Shown: positions 45,465 to 54,850 of the stretch, piece after piece
How positions within the stretch are numbered: position 1 is the first letter of the stretch
Layout of the letters: every line of letters begins with the position of its first letter
Source of the DNA: Lentzea flava
Lineage (GTDB): Bacteria > Actinomycetota > Actinomycetes > Mycobacteriales > Pseudonocardiaceae
Direction: 5' to 3'
Length of the DNA stretch: 64,000 nucleotides
Assembly (NCBI RefSeq): GCF_014648475.1
Contig: NZ_BMRE01000024.1
Span: forward strand, 56,914 to 120,913
Translations under genes and position numbers: made by a program
The notes under the pieces: generated by a model
The model's input: only the letters and a program-made list of their open reading frames with translations
What the model was told of the DNA's origin: nothing
The model's database searches: none

Positions 45465-46079
45465 ATGTTCGGAAGGCGCCGCAAGCGCGGTCGTCACTCC
45501 GCTGGGGCGGTCGACACCGGTCCGGAGCACGACGAGGTTTTCGAGGACGTCGAGGGCCCGTGGGACTCGACCGTGGCGCCCCGTGACGACGTGCAGCGGC
45601 TCGACCTGGGATCGGTGCTGCTGCCGATGCCGGACGAGGCGCAGCTGCAGGTCGAGATGGACCAGCAGTCCGGTGCCGTGCGGGCGGTGCACGTCCTCAC
45701 GTCCGTCGGCCAGCTCACGGTCAGCGCGTTCGCCGCGCCGAAGTCGGGCGGGCTGTGGAAAGAGGTCGGCGCCGAGCTGATCGCCGGCCTGAAGGAGGAC
45801 GGCGCCCGCATCAACCGCGAGAACGGCGAGTGGGGCGAGGAGATCACCGCGCGCAACCAGGGCGTGCAGATCCTCTTCATCGGTGTCGACGGCCCGCGGT
45901 GGATGCTGCGCGGTGTCGCGGCCGGCCCCGAGGAGCACTTCGAGCAGAACTCCGAGGCGTTGCGCCAGATGCTGCGCGGCACCGTGGTCGTGCGCGGCGA
46001 CCAGCCGATGCCGCCCCGCACCCCGCTGCCCGTCGAGCTGCCGGAAGCGATCGCCCGGCACATTCAGCAACAGGGCTGA
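45465..46079 (+). CDS. DUF3710 protein
   Basis: 204 residues, three bases behind dut, so co-transcribed. Basic N-terminus MFGRRRKRGRH, acidic linker, core LDLGSVLLPMPDEAQLQVEM and WMLRGVAAGP. Orthologue of Rv2696c, function unknown. Its 3' end overlaps the opposing hydrolase gene by 16 bp. Confidence 0.92.
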   Translation: MFGRRRKRGRHSAGAVDTGPEHDEVFEDVEGPWDSTVAPRDDVQRLDLGSVLLPMPDEAQLQVEMDQQSGAVRAVHVLTSVGQLTVSAFAAPKSGGLWKEVGAELIAGLKEDGARINRENGEWGEEITARNQGVQILFIGVDGPRWMLRGVAAGPEEHFEQNSEALRQMLRGTVVVRGDQPMPPRTPLPVELPEAIARHIQQQG

Positions 46080-46732
46080 CGAGCCTGCTGCCACGCCTGC
46101 ACCGCGCGCCCCAGTGCGTGCGGGTAGGCGTCGAGCGTCGTCTCGGTGAGCACGGCGCGGGGCAGGGCGTCCGCCCACTCCCGCGCGATCTCGATCGGGT
46201 GCACCGGGTCGTCGGCGCACCCGACGATTCCCGTTGGCACGTCGAGGGTCTTCAGCTCGTCGAGCGTCGGGGCCGGGTGTTCCGCGGCTTCCTCCAGGTG
46301 CGGCACGAGCTGCTCGCCGTAGCCGCGCCACGCCCTGCTCAGTTCGGCGTGCAACCAGCCGGTCGTGCCGCTCAGCGCCGTGTCGAGGCCCTGGCGCGCG
46401 ACGATCTCCGCGCTGGCCCTGGCAGCCGCAGCGGCGGGGGCGCCGTCGGGAGCACCGGTCCAGGCGGGCAGCGCGAGGATCAGACCCGCGCACTTCTCCG
46501 GATTCCGCACGGCCCACGACGCGGCGACGTGCGCACCTAATGAGACGCCGCCCACCACGATCGGGTGGCCTGTGAAGGCATTTTCGAGAGCCGTCAACCG
46601 TTCACTGAGTGTGCGCACACGTGGAGCGGTGAAAACAGCGCCGACCTGCGACAACGGCTCGGCGAACACGGAACGGACAAAAACCTCGTCCGAGGCGGTT
46701 CCGGGCAGGAGGACGACAGTCTCGACAGGCAC
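46064..46732 (-). CDS. Alpha/beta hydrolase
   Basis: 222 residues. Nucleophile motif GGVSLGAHVA, acid in GCADDPVHP, His in DAYPHALG. Occupies the position of Rv2695 in the conserved block. Its stop lies inside the DUF3710 gene on the other strand. Substrate unknown. Confidence 0.85.
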   Translation of the reverse strand: MPVETVVLLPGTASDEVFVRSVFAEPLSQVGAVFTAPRVRTLSERLTALENAFTGHPIVVGGVSLGAHVAASWAVRNPEKCAGLILALPAWTGAPDGAPAAAAARASAEIVARQGLDTALSGTTGWLHAELSRAWRGYGEQLVPHLEEAAEHPAPTLDELKTLDVPTGIVGCADDPVHPIEIAREWADALPRAVLTETTLDAYPHALGRAVQAWQQARQPCC

Positions 46733-46816
46733 GCCCGAGATTGTCGGGCCTCCTGCGTACCCTCACTCACAGACGGTCCACACCACGGGGCCACTTGAGC
46801 AATGCTGGAGTCGGGG

Positions 46817-47182
46817 ATGAGCGGCTATTGGCGCCGCTTGGTGCGTCGCTTGACCAGCGACGTCGCCGAGCTCGACGCGGACGACCTCTCGCGAAAAGCG
46901 GAGGCCGTCGGCGCGGTGAAGGCCTGCGACTGCAAGTCCGGTGAGGAGGTCACCGTCCTCGGCAGGCTCCGCAGCGTGGAGCTCTGTCCCAGGGATGCGG
47001 CCGCCACACTGGAAGCCGAGCTCTACGACGGCACCGAGGGCGTTACCCTCGTCTGGCTCGGCCGCCGTCGCATCGCGGGAATCGAGCCTGGTCGGACGAT
47101 CAAGGCCCGTGGCCGCATCGCCGTGCGCGACGGGCGCAAGGTGCTCTACAACCCCTATTACGAGTTGCAGAACGCTTCATGA
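46817..47182 (+). CDS. OB-fold nucleic-acid-binding domain protein
   Basis: 121 residues from ATG 46817 (ATG 46802 adds five). MSGYWRRLVRRLTSD, then an OB fold: VTVLGRLRSVELCP, LEAELYDGTEGVTLVWLGRRRIAGIEPG and IKARGRIAVRDGRKVLYNPYYEL. Orthologue of Rv2694c. Overlaps the DUF3159 gene by four bases. Confidence 0.9.
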   Translation: MSGYWRRLVRRLTSDVAELDADDLSRKAEAVGAVKACDCKSGEEVTVLGRLRSVELCPRDAAATLEAELYDGTEGVTLVWLGRRRIAGIEPGRTIKARGRIAVRDGRKVLYNPYYELQNAS

Positions 47183-47931
47183 CTTCAGCCAAGACCGAAG
47201 AAAAGCAGCCCACCGTCCTCGATCAGATGGGCGGCGTGAGCGGCATGCTCTACTCGTCGCTGCCCGTCGTCGTCTTCGTGATCGTCAACTTCGCGGCCAA
47301 GAACCTGATGGCCGCGATCATCAGCGCCCTCGCCTCCGCCGTCGTGATCGGCGTGGTCCTGGCCGTCCGCAAGGGCACGATCCAGCCGGCGATCTCCGCC
47401 GTGTTCGGCGTCGGCATCGCCGCGTTCATCGCCTACAAGACGGGCGAGGCCAAGGGCTTCTTCCTCTTCGGCATCTGGCAGAGCGTCGTCTACGGCAGCG
47501 CCTTCCTGCTGTCCATCATCGTGCGCTGGCCGCTCGCCGGCGTGATCTGGACGTTCCTCAACGGCAGAGATCGCTCCTGGCGCAATGACAAGGCCTCGGT
47601 CCGCGACTACGACATCGCGACCTTCGTGTGGGCGCTGGTCTTCTTCGCGCGCTTCGTGGTGCAGCGCTGGCTCTACGAGGAGGACCAGGTCGGCTGGCTG
47701 GCGGTGGCCCGTCTCGGCATGGGCTACCCGTTGATGGCCATCGCCCTGGTGGCGACCGTCTGGGCGGTCCGCAGGGCCGACAAGCGCCTGAAGGCGGCCG
47801 AGGAGGCCGCGGCGGCGCAAGCCGAGGCGGAGGAGGTCCTCGCCCGCACGGCCGACGATCTGCTGACGCCGGACATGGACGAGCTCAAGCGCGTCGTCGA
47901 CTCCGAGGCACGCGACAAGTCCAGGGACTGA
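47179..47931 (+). CDS. DUF3159 membrane protein
   Basis: 250 residues, about six membrane helices after a short cytoplasmic start (EEKQPTVLDQMGGVSGMLYS), charged C-terminal tail. Matches Rv2693c. Coupled to the OB-fold gene (ATGA). Function unknown. Confidence 0.9.
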   Translation: MTSAKTEEKQPTVLDQMGGVSGMLYSSLPVVVFVIVNFAAKNLMAAIISALASAVVIGVVLAVRKGTIQPAISAVFGVGIAAFIAYKTGEAKGFFLFGIWQSVVYGSAFLLSIIVRWPLAGVIWTFLNGRDRSWRNDKASVRDYDIATFVWALVFFARFVVQRWLYEEDQVGWLAVARLGMGYPLMAIALVATVWAVRRADKRLKAAEEAAAAQAEAEEVLARTADDLLTPDMDELKRVVDSEARDKSRD

Positions 47932-47934
47932 CCG

Positions 47935-48351
47935 GTGGGGACCTTCGGCGCCGGCCCGTTCGACAGCGACGGCGCCCAGGACCTGCTGGACTCCCTCGCC
48001 GCCCGGCCGGCGGACCAGCGCGGCGCCGTCCTCGCCGCGCTGCTCGCCCAGCCGGTCGCCGACCCCGGCTGCGTGGGCAGCGAGGTCTTCGCGGACGAGG
48101 TGGTCGCGGCGGTCGCCGTGATCGCCGCGGGCCTTCCGCAGGTCGCTGCGGGAGAGCCGTGGTGGCGTGACGTGATCGAGGCCGCCGGTCCGGCGGCGCC
48201 GGCGACGGACCGGCCCCGGCTGGTCGAGCTGGCGTCGGCCGCGCTGCCGATCGTCGTCGAGCCCTGGGAACGCGGCTGGGTGTCCGAGGACGACGCGATG
48301 GCCGCCCGGGAAACCGTGCGGCGCCTGTCCGAGGCGCTGCGGACCCGCTGA
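47935..48351 (+). CDS. DUF4259 protein
   Basis: 138 residues from GTG 47935, three bases after DUF3159. MGTFGAGPFDSDGAQDLLDSL is the family signature (GxGPFDNDxAxDF). Cytoplasmic. Not part of the mycobacterial block, so it marks the start of the inserted segment. Confidence 0.8.
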   Translation: MGTFGAGPFDSDGAQDLLDSLAARPADQRGAVLAALLAQPVADPGCVGSEVFADEVVAAVAVIAAGLPQVAAGEPWWRDVIEAAGPAAPATDRPRLVELASAALPIVVEPWERGWVSEDDAMAARETVRRLSEALRTR

Positions 48352-48358
48352 GGCGCGG

Positions 48359-50929
48359 TCAGGGCGGGCCCAGCACGGTGCGAAGTTCGTCGCGGCCCGT
48401 CACGCCGAGCACGCCGTAGATCGCGTGCAGGTGGTTGTCGACCGTGCGCTTCGAAGTGTGGAGCTTCTCGGCGATCTGCTGATTGGTCAGGCCGGACGTG
48501 GCCAGCCGGGCCACCTCCACCTGGCGGCGGGTCAGGTGGGTGAGGCCGTCCACGCGCAGGGCCGGGGTGCGGACGCCGTCGAAGTCGCGCATCAGCAACG
48601 CCTGGCGGGCCGACGCCTGCGAGGCGGCGCGGACGTTGCCCTGAGTGCGGTGCAGGCGAGCGGCGGAGGCGAGGGCTTCGGCGGCGTAGAGGGTGGCGCC
48701 GAGGCGCAGGAAGTCCGTCGCCGTGGCCTCCAGCACTGTCGGTGAGGCGTGGGCGAGGGCGGTCGCGTGGGCGGCGTAGGCCGAGGTCATCGCGTCGTCC
48801 ATGGTGGACGTGAGGGCCGCCAGGCGCAGTGACGTGTCGACGCCGAAGCGGGCCGCGTCGTGCAGGGCCATGGCCTCGCAGCTGTGCATGCCCAGTTCGG
48901 CGCACTCGTCCGCGGCCGCCATCGCCGCGTCGGCCGCAGCCCGCACGTCGCCTGCGGCGGCGACCACCCACGACCGTGCCAGCGACACCGTCGTCCCGGT
49001 CAGCCGCCACGCCGGGCGGCGGGCCTGCTCGGCACGGGCCAGGGCGTCCGCGGCCAGGCCGGTGTCGCCGCAGAGCGCCGCGGAGGCGGCCAGGCTCGCC
49101 AGCCCGATGGTGTCGAAGATCAGGTGGTTGTCGGCTGTTCTCGGACAGGCTTCGCGGGCCAGGCGCAGGGCGTGTGAGCCGTGGCCGCGCATGCGCGCGC
49201 AGAACGACAGCAGGCTGTAGAGCGACGTTGTCCCGGTGATGTCCAGCTCGTCGAACGACGTGTCGTCCATCTTCAGGGCGAGACTTTCCGCCTCGCTGAG
49301 GCGGCCGCTGAACGCCAGCGCGAAGCAGCGCATGCGCGGCGTGCTGCTGTTGGGCCAGGCCGACGGTTCGTCGTCGAGCGCGAGCGCCGCCGCCTCCGCC
49401 TCGCAGGCGTCGATCTCCTCGTCGACCTCGCGGTACCGGCCCGCGTTCAGAAAGCAGGTCGCCCGGATCCGGCGCAGGAAGATGGACAGGTGCGGGGCCA
49501 TCTGCCGATAGCTGCTCTCCAGAACCGGGGCCACGGGGCCGCGCTCTGCCGCCTGGAGGATGCGGACCACCCACAGCCAGTCCCGCAGATCCGCGGGGAG
49601 ACCAGGCACGTCGACGCTGTCGAGCACCGCGGCCGCGGCGTCCGCGTCGCCCAGTCCGAAGTAGAGGTTCAGCGATCGGGTGGCGCCCAGGCGGCTCAGG
49701 TCCGCCGCCGACAGCGCGCCGCTCATCACGTCCGCCAGCGTGGCCTCGGCCTCGTGCGGCGCGCGGCCGTACATCAGCACCTCGCCGAACACGTGCCCGA
49801 CCCGTTCCAGCCCTCCGGCGTCGACGGCGGCCCGGCACAGGCGTTCCGCGAGCGTCACGTCCCGCGCGGCCCACGCCTGCTCGGCGGCCGCGGCCAGCAG
49901 GTCCAGCGAGATGGGCGAGCCGCCGTCCAGCCGCCACGTCGCGATGCGCATCAGGTCTTCCCGGCGACGCGCGCCCGTCGCCTCCAGACCGGCGGCCAAC
50001 GCCCGTTGGTGCGCCTGCGCGCGCAACGCGGGACAGGTCGCCCGGAGCAGGCTGCCGTACAACGGATGCCCCAGTCGCACGACGGTTCGCCGCCCCGACG
50101 ACTCGACCTGGATCAACGCGCGGGTCTCGAGGTCGTCGAGCGCCTCCTCCCGCACCAGTGACGCGAGCAGGTCGAGCTCCACCGGCTCGGAGTAGGCGAG
50201 CAGCTCCAGCGCCAGCCGGTGCGACGGCTCCAGCCGGCCGAGATTTTCCTGCACGAGCTCCCCGAGCCGCCCGCCCAGCTCGATCGCGCCGTGCCACGAC
50301 CAGATGCCGTTGATCGCGCGCAACGACCCCAGCGCCCGCCCGGACACCACGAGTTCTCTGAGGTACAACGGGTTTCCCGCGCTGCCGGACCACAGCAACG
50401 TCGACGACCGCGAGTCCACCGGCCCGTCCAGCGCGCGTTCCAGCAGCTCGTCGGACTCGGCCCTGGACAGGACGCCGAGCGCGTACCGGCGCAGCAGTCC
50501 CTCCTGCCACAGCTCGGTCCTCTCACCGGGCCGCGACGTCACGAGAACCCGTGCGAGCTCCTGCCGGATCACGTGGTGCAGCATCCCGATGGACGCGTCA
50601 TCGAGCAGATGCGCGTCATCCACCACGATCGCCAACGGCTGCGGTTCGGCCAGAAGATGCTCGACGGCACGACCGAGCGGATTGGCCGTGCGCATGTCCG
50701 CGGGCAACATCGCGGCCAACGCCCCGAACGGGATCGACGACGTCGCCACCGTCGCGTAACACCGCCGCACGGTGAAGCCGGTCTTCTCCAGCCGCGCCAC
50801 GACCTCGTCCGCGAGCCGGGTCTTGCCCACCCCCGCGGGGCCGACGAGCGCCGCGCCCTTCCCGTTCGGTCCGGTGAGCGCGGACATCACGTCCTCGAGC
50901 TCCCGCGCCCTGCCCACGAACGGCCACAC
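48359..50929 (-). CDS. LAL-type LuxR regulator with AAA-like ATPase, paralogue 1
   Basis: About 856 residues. Walker A LVGPAGVGKTRLA (30-37), Walker B LAIVVDDAHLLDD, long helical TPR-like middle, and C-terminal LuxR HTH LTRRQVEVARLATSGLTNQQ through TVDNHLHAIYGVLGV. Large ATP-binding regulators of the LuxR family control catabolic or antibiotic clusters in actinomycetes. Start GTG 50929 is chosen at VWPFVGRARELEDV; the frame is open further upstream. Paralogous to the next gene. Confidence 0.9.
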   Translation of the reverse strand: MWPFVGRARELEDVMSALTGPNGKGAALVGPAGVGKTRLADEVVARLEKTGFTVRRCYATVATSSIPFGALAAMLPADMRTANPLGRAVEHLLAEPQPLAIVVDDAHLLDDASIGMLHHVIRQELARVLVTSRPGERTELWQEGLLRRYALGVLSRAESDELLERALDGPVDSRSSTLLWSGSAGNPLYLRELVVSGRALGSLRAINGIWSWHGAIELGGRLGELVQENLGRLEPSHRLALELLAYSEPVELDLLASLVREEALDDLETRALIQVESSGRRTVVRLGHPLYGSLLRATCPALRAQAHQRALAAGLEATGARRREDLMRIATWRLDGGSPISLDLLAAAAEQAWAARDVTLAERLCRAAVDAGGLERVGHVFGEVLMYGRAPHEAEATLADVMSGALSAADLSRLGATRSLNLYFGLGDADAAAAVLDSVDVPGLPADLRDWLWVVRILQAAERGPVAPVLESSYRQMAPHLSIFLRRIRATCFLNAGRYREVDEEIDACEAEAAALALDDEPSAWPNSSTPRMRCFALAFSGRLSEAESLALKMDDTSFDELDITGTTSLYSLLSFCARMRGHGSHALRLAREACPRTADNHLIFDTIGLASLAASAALCGDTGLAADALARAEQARRPAWRLTGTTVSLARSWVVAAAGDVRAAADAAMAAADECAELGMHSCEAMALHDAARFGVDTSLRLAALTSTMDDAMTSAYAAHATALAHASPTVLEATATDFLRLGATLYAAEALASAARLHRTQGNVRAASQASARQALLMRDFDGVRTPALRVDGLTHLTRRQVEVARLATSGLTNQQIAEKLHTSKRTVDNHLHAIYGVLGVTGRDELRTVLGPP

Positions 50930-51012
50930 AACTCGCAGTGTGCCCAAGTTCTCGTCAGGCGCGCACACGGTTTTGCCCGAGTTCGAGAGGGATGGGCACG
51001 AAAGTGTTGGCA

Positions 51013-53562
51013 CTACCCCTGCCCGAACAGCGCGCGCAGCCCACCTCGCCCCGTCACGCCCACGGCGGCGTAGGTCGTGTGCAGGTGGTTGTCCACCGTC
51101 CGCTTGGCGATGGCGAGCCGTTCGGCGATCTCCACGTTCGTCAGCCCCGCCACAGCCAGCCGGGCGATCTCCAGCTGGCGTGGCGTCAGCGCGGCGAGGG
51201 TGCTCGTCACGACCAGGCCGGGCGTGGTGGCACCGTCGAACGACTCCGCGAGCGCCGAGGCCTGCCGCTCCAGCCGATCCGCCTCCCTCGGCCGGTCGTG
51301 CAGCCGCGACAACCGGCTGGCCTCCGCGAGCGCCTCGGCCGCGTACAAGGTGGCACCGCACGCCGCGAAGGCCGCCGCCACCTCCTCCAGCCCCGCCGGG
51401 TCACGCAACGCGCGCGCCTGAGCGTGCGACGCGTACGCGGTCGTCAGCGGGTCCTTGCGCGACTTCGCGAGCTCCAGCAGCCGTGGCGAGGTGTCCGCAC
51501 CGAACCGTGCCGCGTCGTGCAGCGACACGATCTCCTCGGAGTTCGCGCCGTGGGCCCGTGCGGCGGCGGCGTTGTCCAACGCGGCCTGCATCGCCTGATT
51601 CACGTGTCCCGCGCCCGCGAGCACCCACGAACGCGCGGTGCCGACGGCGAACCGCGCGATCCGCCACGCCGGCCGCAACCCCGCCTCGGCGCGCGCCAGG
51701 GCCCGTTCCGCCCGCTCGGACTGCCCGAGCAGCGCGGCACCGGCCGCGAACTCGGCCAGCAGCAACACGTCCCACATCATCGGCAGCGCCTCGGAATCCG
51801 GGATGCCCTCGGCCGTGATCCGCACGGCCGACGCGGCCTGCCCGCGCAACCGCGCGCTCTGGCTCAGCAGCACCCGCGGCGGCACCTGGGTGACCGACCA
51901 GCGGTCCTCCTCGATCACCTCGGCCAGCGCCCGCGCGGCCCGCTGCTCGGCACCGGCGAGGTCACCGCAGCGCAGCATGCTCTCGTTGCGCACCCAGTTC
52001 GCCGCGTTCACCAGCGACGGGAACCGCCCGGCCGTCGCCGTGACCGCCTCGTGGTTGTCCTCGATCCGCGCGATGGCCTCGGTGTAGCGGCCCGCGAACT
52101 GGTCGGCGAATGCCAGCAGCTGCCGCCCGGCCGTCGCCGCCCAGCCGCCCTCGGCGATCAACAGCTCGCCACCGAGCCGCGCGAGCCGCAGTGGTGCGGC
52201 CTCCAGCGCGAACGTCAGCGCGAAGAACAGCACCGCGTGCTCCAGCTCCGGCGGCAGCTCCCCGACGGTGACCTCGTCCAGTACGGCGACGGCCGCGTCC
52301 TCGTCACCAAGACCGAAGAACAGGTTGAACGCGCGCGTACAGCCCACCTGGATCAACGTGAGCATGTCGCCGCCCGCCGCCATCGTCTCGGCGAGCACCT
52401 CCTCGGCTTGGGCGCACTGACGCTGGTACATCAGCACCAGCCCGAGCACGAGCCCCACGCGTGATGTCGCCCCACGCGCCACGGCGGCCCGCGAGAGCCG
52501 TTCGGCGAGCTCCCAGTCCTGCGCCGCCAGCGCCTGCTCGGCCGCCCGCGCCAGCACGTCCGGCGACTCGGCCGCGCCGCTGTCCAGCCGCCACGTCGCG
52601 ACCCGCACCGCGTCACCTGGCCGGTCGGCGCCCCGCGCTTCGAGCCGGTCGGCCAGAGCTCTTCGGTGGGCTCTGGCTCTCAACGTCGGGCACGTCGCCC
52701 GCAGGCGCGCGCTGTAGAGCGGATGTGCGACGCGCGCGCGTCCGTCGTCACCGATGCGCACGAACCCCATGTCGACGAGGTCCTGCGGGACGGGCATCAG
52801 CTCGGGCTCCAGCGGCTCCCCGTACGCGAGCAGCTCCAGCGCCCGCCGCTGCGGCTCGGCGAGCCGCCCGAGTGTCAGGTCCACGAGCTCGGCGAGCCGT
52901 CCGGACAGCTCCAGCGGTCCGCTCCAGTTCCAGCCGCCCACGGTCTCGGTGAGCGCGCCGGAGTGCAGCCCGGCGGCGACGAGTTCCTTGAGGTACAACG
53001 GGTTGCCCTGGCTGTTCGCCCACACCAGGTGCCGGGTCGACGCGTCGGCGGGCCCGCCGAGCGCGGCGGTGAGCAACGCGTCCGCGCGCTCCTGGTCCAG
53101 CGCGTCGACGGTGACGACGGTCAACCCTTCGATGCTCCACCCAGGCCGTGCCGTGCAGATGACCCGCGTCAGCCTGTGGCGCACAACGTGCTGCAACACC
53201 AACAACGACGTGTCGTCGAGCAGATGAGCGTCGTCGATCGACAGGACCCGCCGTCCGCCACGGGCGAGGTGCTCGGCGGCCGCCCGCACCGACGAGGCGG
53301 GCAGCAGACCGGGCCCAGGCGCTCCGGCCGGGAGGTCCGTGGGCACGTGCGACGCGATCGCGCCGAGGGGGATCCGGGAGGTGGCGATCGTGGCGTAGCA
53401 CCGCACCACGGGGTGCGGCGTCGCGGCGAGCGCCTCCGCGGCCAGGCGCGTCTTGCCGACCCCGGGAGGACCGGACAGCAGCACCGCGCCGTCCGCGGCC
53501 AGCGCCCGCAGCGCGGCCCTCAGCTCACTCTCGCGCCCGACCAGGGGCAGCTGATCGCTCAC
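51013..53562 (-). CDS. LAL-type LuxR regulator with AAA-like ATPase, paralogue 2
   Basis: 849 residues. MSDQLPLVGRESELRAALRA, Walker A GPPGVGKT (31-38), Walker B VLSIDDAHLLDDTS, TPR-like middle, C-terminal HTH LTPRQLEIARLAVAGLTNVE to TVDNHLHTTYAAVGV. RATCPTLRARAHRRALADRL, ATWRLDSG and AAEQALAAQDWELAERLSRA align with paralogue 1 throughout. Upstream dyad TGAGCATG/CATGCTCA separates it from the lectin gene. Confidence 0.93.
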   Translation of the reverse strand: MSDQLPLVGRESELRAALRALAADGAVLLSGPPGVGKTRLAAEALAATPHPVVRCYATIATSRIPLGAIASHVPTDLPAGAPGPGLLPASSVRAAAEHLARGGRRVLSIDDAHLLDDTSLLVLQHVVRHRLTRVICTARPGWSIEGLTVVTVDALDQERADALLTAALGGPADASTRHLVWANSQGNPLYLKELVAAGLHSGALTETVGGWNWSGPLELSGRLAELVDLTLGRLAEPQRRALELLAYGEPLEPELMPVPQDLVDMGFVRIGDDGRARVAHPLYSARLRATCPTLRARAHRRALADRLEARGADRPGDAVRVATWRLDSGAAESPDVLARAAEQALAAQDWELAERLSRAAVARGATSRVGLVLGLVLMYQRQCAQAEEVLAETMAAGGDMLTLIQVGCTRAFNLFFGLGDEDAAVAVLDEVTVGELPPELEHAVLFFALTFALEAAPLRLARLGGELLIAEGGWAATAGRQLLAFADQFAGRYTEAIARIEDNHEAVTATAGRFPSLVNAANWVRNESMLRCGDLAGAEQRAARALAEVIEEDRWSVTQVPPRVLLSQSARLRGQAASAVRITAEGIPDSEALPMMWDVLLLAEFAAGAALLGQSERAERALARAEAGLRPAWRIARFAVGTARSWVLAGAGHVNQAMQAALDNAAAARAHGANSEEIVSLHDAARFGADTSPRLLELAKSRKDPLTTAYASHAQARALRDPAGLEEVAAAFAACGATLYAAEALAEASRLSRLHDRPREADRLERQASALAESFDGATTPGLVVTSTLAALTPRQLEIARLAVAGLTNVEIAERLAIAKRTVDNHLHTTYAAVGVTGRGGLRALFGQG

Positions 53563-53605
53563 AGCTGGTAAGTGCTCGCTTCCGTTGCGCAGATACCCGG
53601 CAAGT

Positions 53606-53623
53606 TGAGCATGTCCATGCTCA
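53606..53623. promoter_or_regulatory. Operator-like dyad between LuxR 2 and the lectin
   Basis: TGAGCATG-TC-CATGCTCA, perfect eight-base arms in the 128-bp divergent gap. Might be bound by one of the LuxR proteins. Confidence 0.45.
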
Positions 53624-53690
53624 TGACCACGCCGGTCGGCCCTCCCAGGATGTCCCGTGGGCCGAAATCCGGCACGAAGAGGGGGAAGTC

Positions 53691-54188
53691 ATGAGGAAGA
53701 AAGCTGCCGTTCTCGCGGCACTCGCGCTCGTCGTCGGCGGTGTTCTCGCCACCACGTCCGCGTCGGCGGGCGCGGCCCAGGCCGGCTCGCCGATCATCTC
53801 GCGGCTCAACGGCCTGTGTCTCACCGTGTCCGACGCCAACACCGGTCTCGGCGCCGGCGTGCTCATGGCCGAGTGCCGTGGCCAGTCCCACCAGCTCTGG
53901 TACTGGGACGGCAACATCAGGCTGCGCAGCACGCAGACCGGCAAGTGCCTGACCGTGGCCTGGGGCAACCCGGACAACGGTGCGGCGCTGCACATGTGGG
54001 ACTGCCAGAGCGACTGGGGCAGCCAGATGTTCTACCGGCCGTGGAGCACTCCGGAGGAGCAGGGCCGGATCCGGTCGTTCATGGGCGGCAACCGGTGCGT
54101 CGACATCTCCGGCGGCAACCGGTGGCAGGGGGCGACCGTGCAGATGTGGGACTGCCACCTCGGTGCCAACGACTACTGGACCGTCTGA
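53691..54188 (+). CDS. Secreted ricin-type beta-trefoil lectin
   Basis: 165 residues. Signal peptide MRKKAAVLAALALVVGGVLA with Ala-rich cleavage site near 27. The rest is a single beta-trefoil: NGLCLTVSDAN, QLWYWDGNIRL, GKCLTVAWGN, ALHMWDCQSDWG, NRCVDISGGN and VQMWDCHLGANDYW. The three repeats keep the Cys-Leu-Thr/Asp and W motifs but only one strict QxW (QLW). No catalytic domain, so a free carbohydrate-binding protein. Ribosome site GAGGGGGAAGTC. Divergent from LuxR paralogue 2. Confidence 0.88.
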   Translation: MRKKAAVLAALALVVGGVLATTSASAGAAQAGSPIISRLNGLCLTVSDANTGLGAGVLMAECRGQSHQLWYWDGNIRLRSTQTGKCLTVAWGNPDNGAALHMWDCQSDWGSQMFYRPWSTPEEQGRIRSFMGGNRCVDISGGNRWQGATVQMWDCHLGANDYWTV

Positions 54189-54193
54189 CGCGC

Positions 54194-54850
54194 CTAGTAC
54201 CCGAGCGCCTTCTTGATGTCCTGCTCGACGGCGGCGGTGGTGACGAACAACAGCTCGTCGCCGCCCTCGAGCGTGTCGTCCGGCTGCGGCACGATGACCC
54301 GCCCGCCGCGCAGGATCGTCACCAGCGCGGCGTCGCGGGGCAGCGTCAGCTCCGACACGGCACGCCCGGCGAACGGCGTCGACTCGTCGAGCGTGATCTC
54401 CACGAGGTTCGCCTGCCCCTGCCGCAACGTCAGCAGCCGCACGACGTCACCGATCGTCACGGACTCCTCGACCATCGCGGCGAGCAACCGCGGCGTCGAC
54501 ACGGCCACGTCGACACCCCACGACTCGGTGAAGAGCCATTCGTTCGTCGGGTCGTTCACGCGCGCGACGACACGACGGACCGCGAACTCCGTCTTCGCCA
54601 GCAGCGACACGACCAGGTTGACCTTGTCGTCACCGGTCGCGGCGATCACGACGTCGCACAGCTGCATGCCCGCGTCCTCCAAAGAGGACAGCTCGCACGC
54701 GTCGGCCTGCACCCACTCGGCCTGCTCGACGGAGTTGGGGTCGAAGTGCGCCCGGTCGCGCTCGATCAGCATGACCTGGTGCCCGTCCGAGACGAGCTCC
54801 TGCGCGATGGACCGGCCCACCGCGCCCGCACCAGCGATCGCGATCCGCAT
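54194..54850 (-). CDS. ceoC: Trk potassium uptake regulatory protein CeoC (TrkA type)
   Basis: 218 residues. RCK_N domain GAGAVGRSIAQELV with NAD-binding, VVIAATGDDKVNLV, then RCK_C from about 140. Regulates K+ uptake together with CeoB. Start ATG 54850 overlaps the ceoB stop by one base (TGATG). Confidence 0.93.
   Translation of the reverse strand: MRIAIAGAGAVGRSIAQELVSDGHQVMLIERDRAHFDPNSVEQAEWVQADACELSSLEDAGMQLCDVVIAATGDDKVNLVVSLLAKTEFAVRRVVARVNDPTNEWLFTESWGVDVAVSTPRLLAAMVEESVTIGDVVRLLTLRQGQANLVEITLDESTPFAGRAVSELTLPRDAALVTILRGGRVIVPQPDDTLEGGDELLFVTTAAVEQDIKKALGY

Noticed and set aside
50930..51361. N-terminal extension of LuxR paralogue 1 to 1000 residues
   Set aside because: The added residues come from an alternative frame of paralogue 2's 3' end; the ATPase fold starts at WPFVGRARE.
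47935..54188. Integrated mobile element carrying the LuxR and lectin genes
   Set aside because: No integrase, transposase, tRNA target or flanking direct repeats could be seen; described as a lineage-specific insert only.
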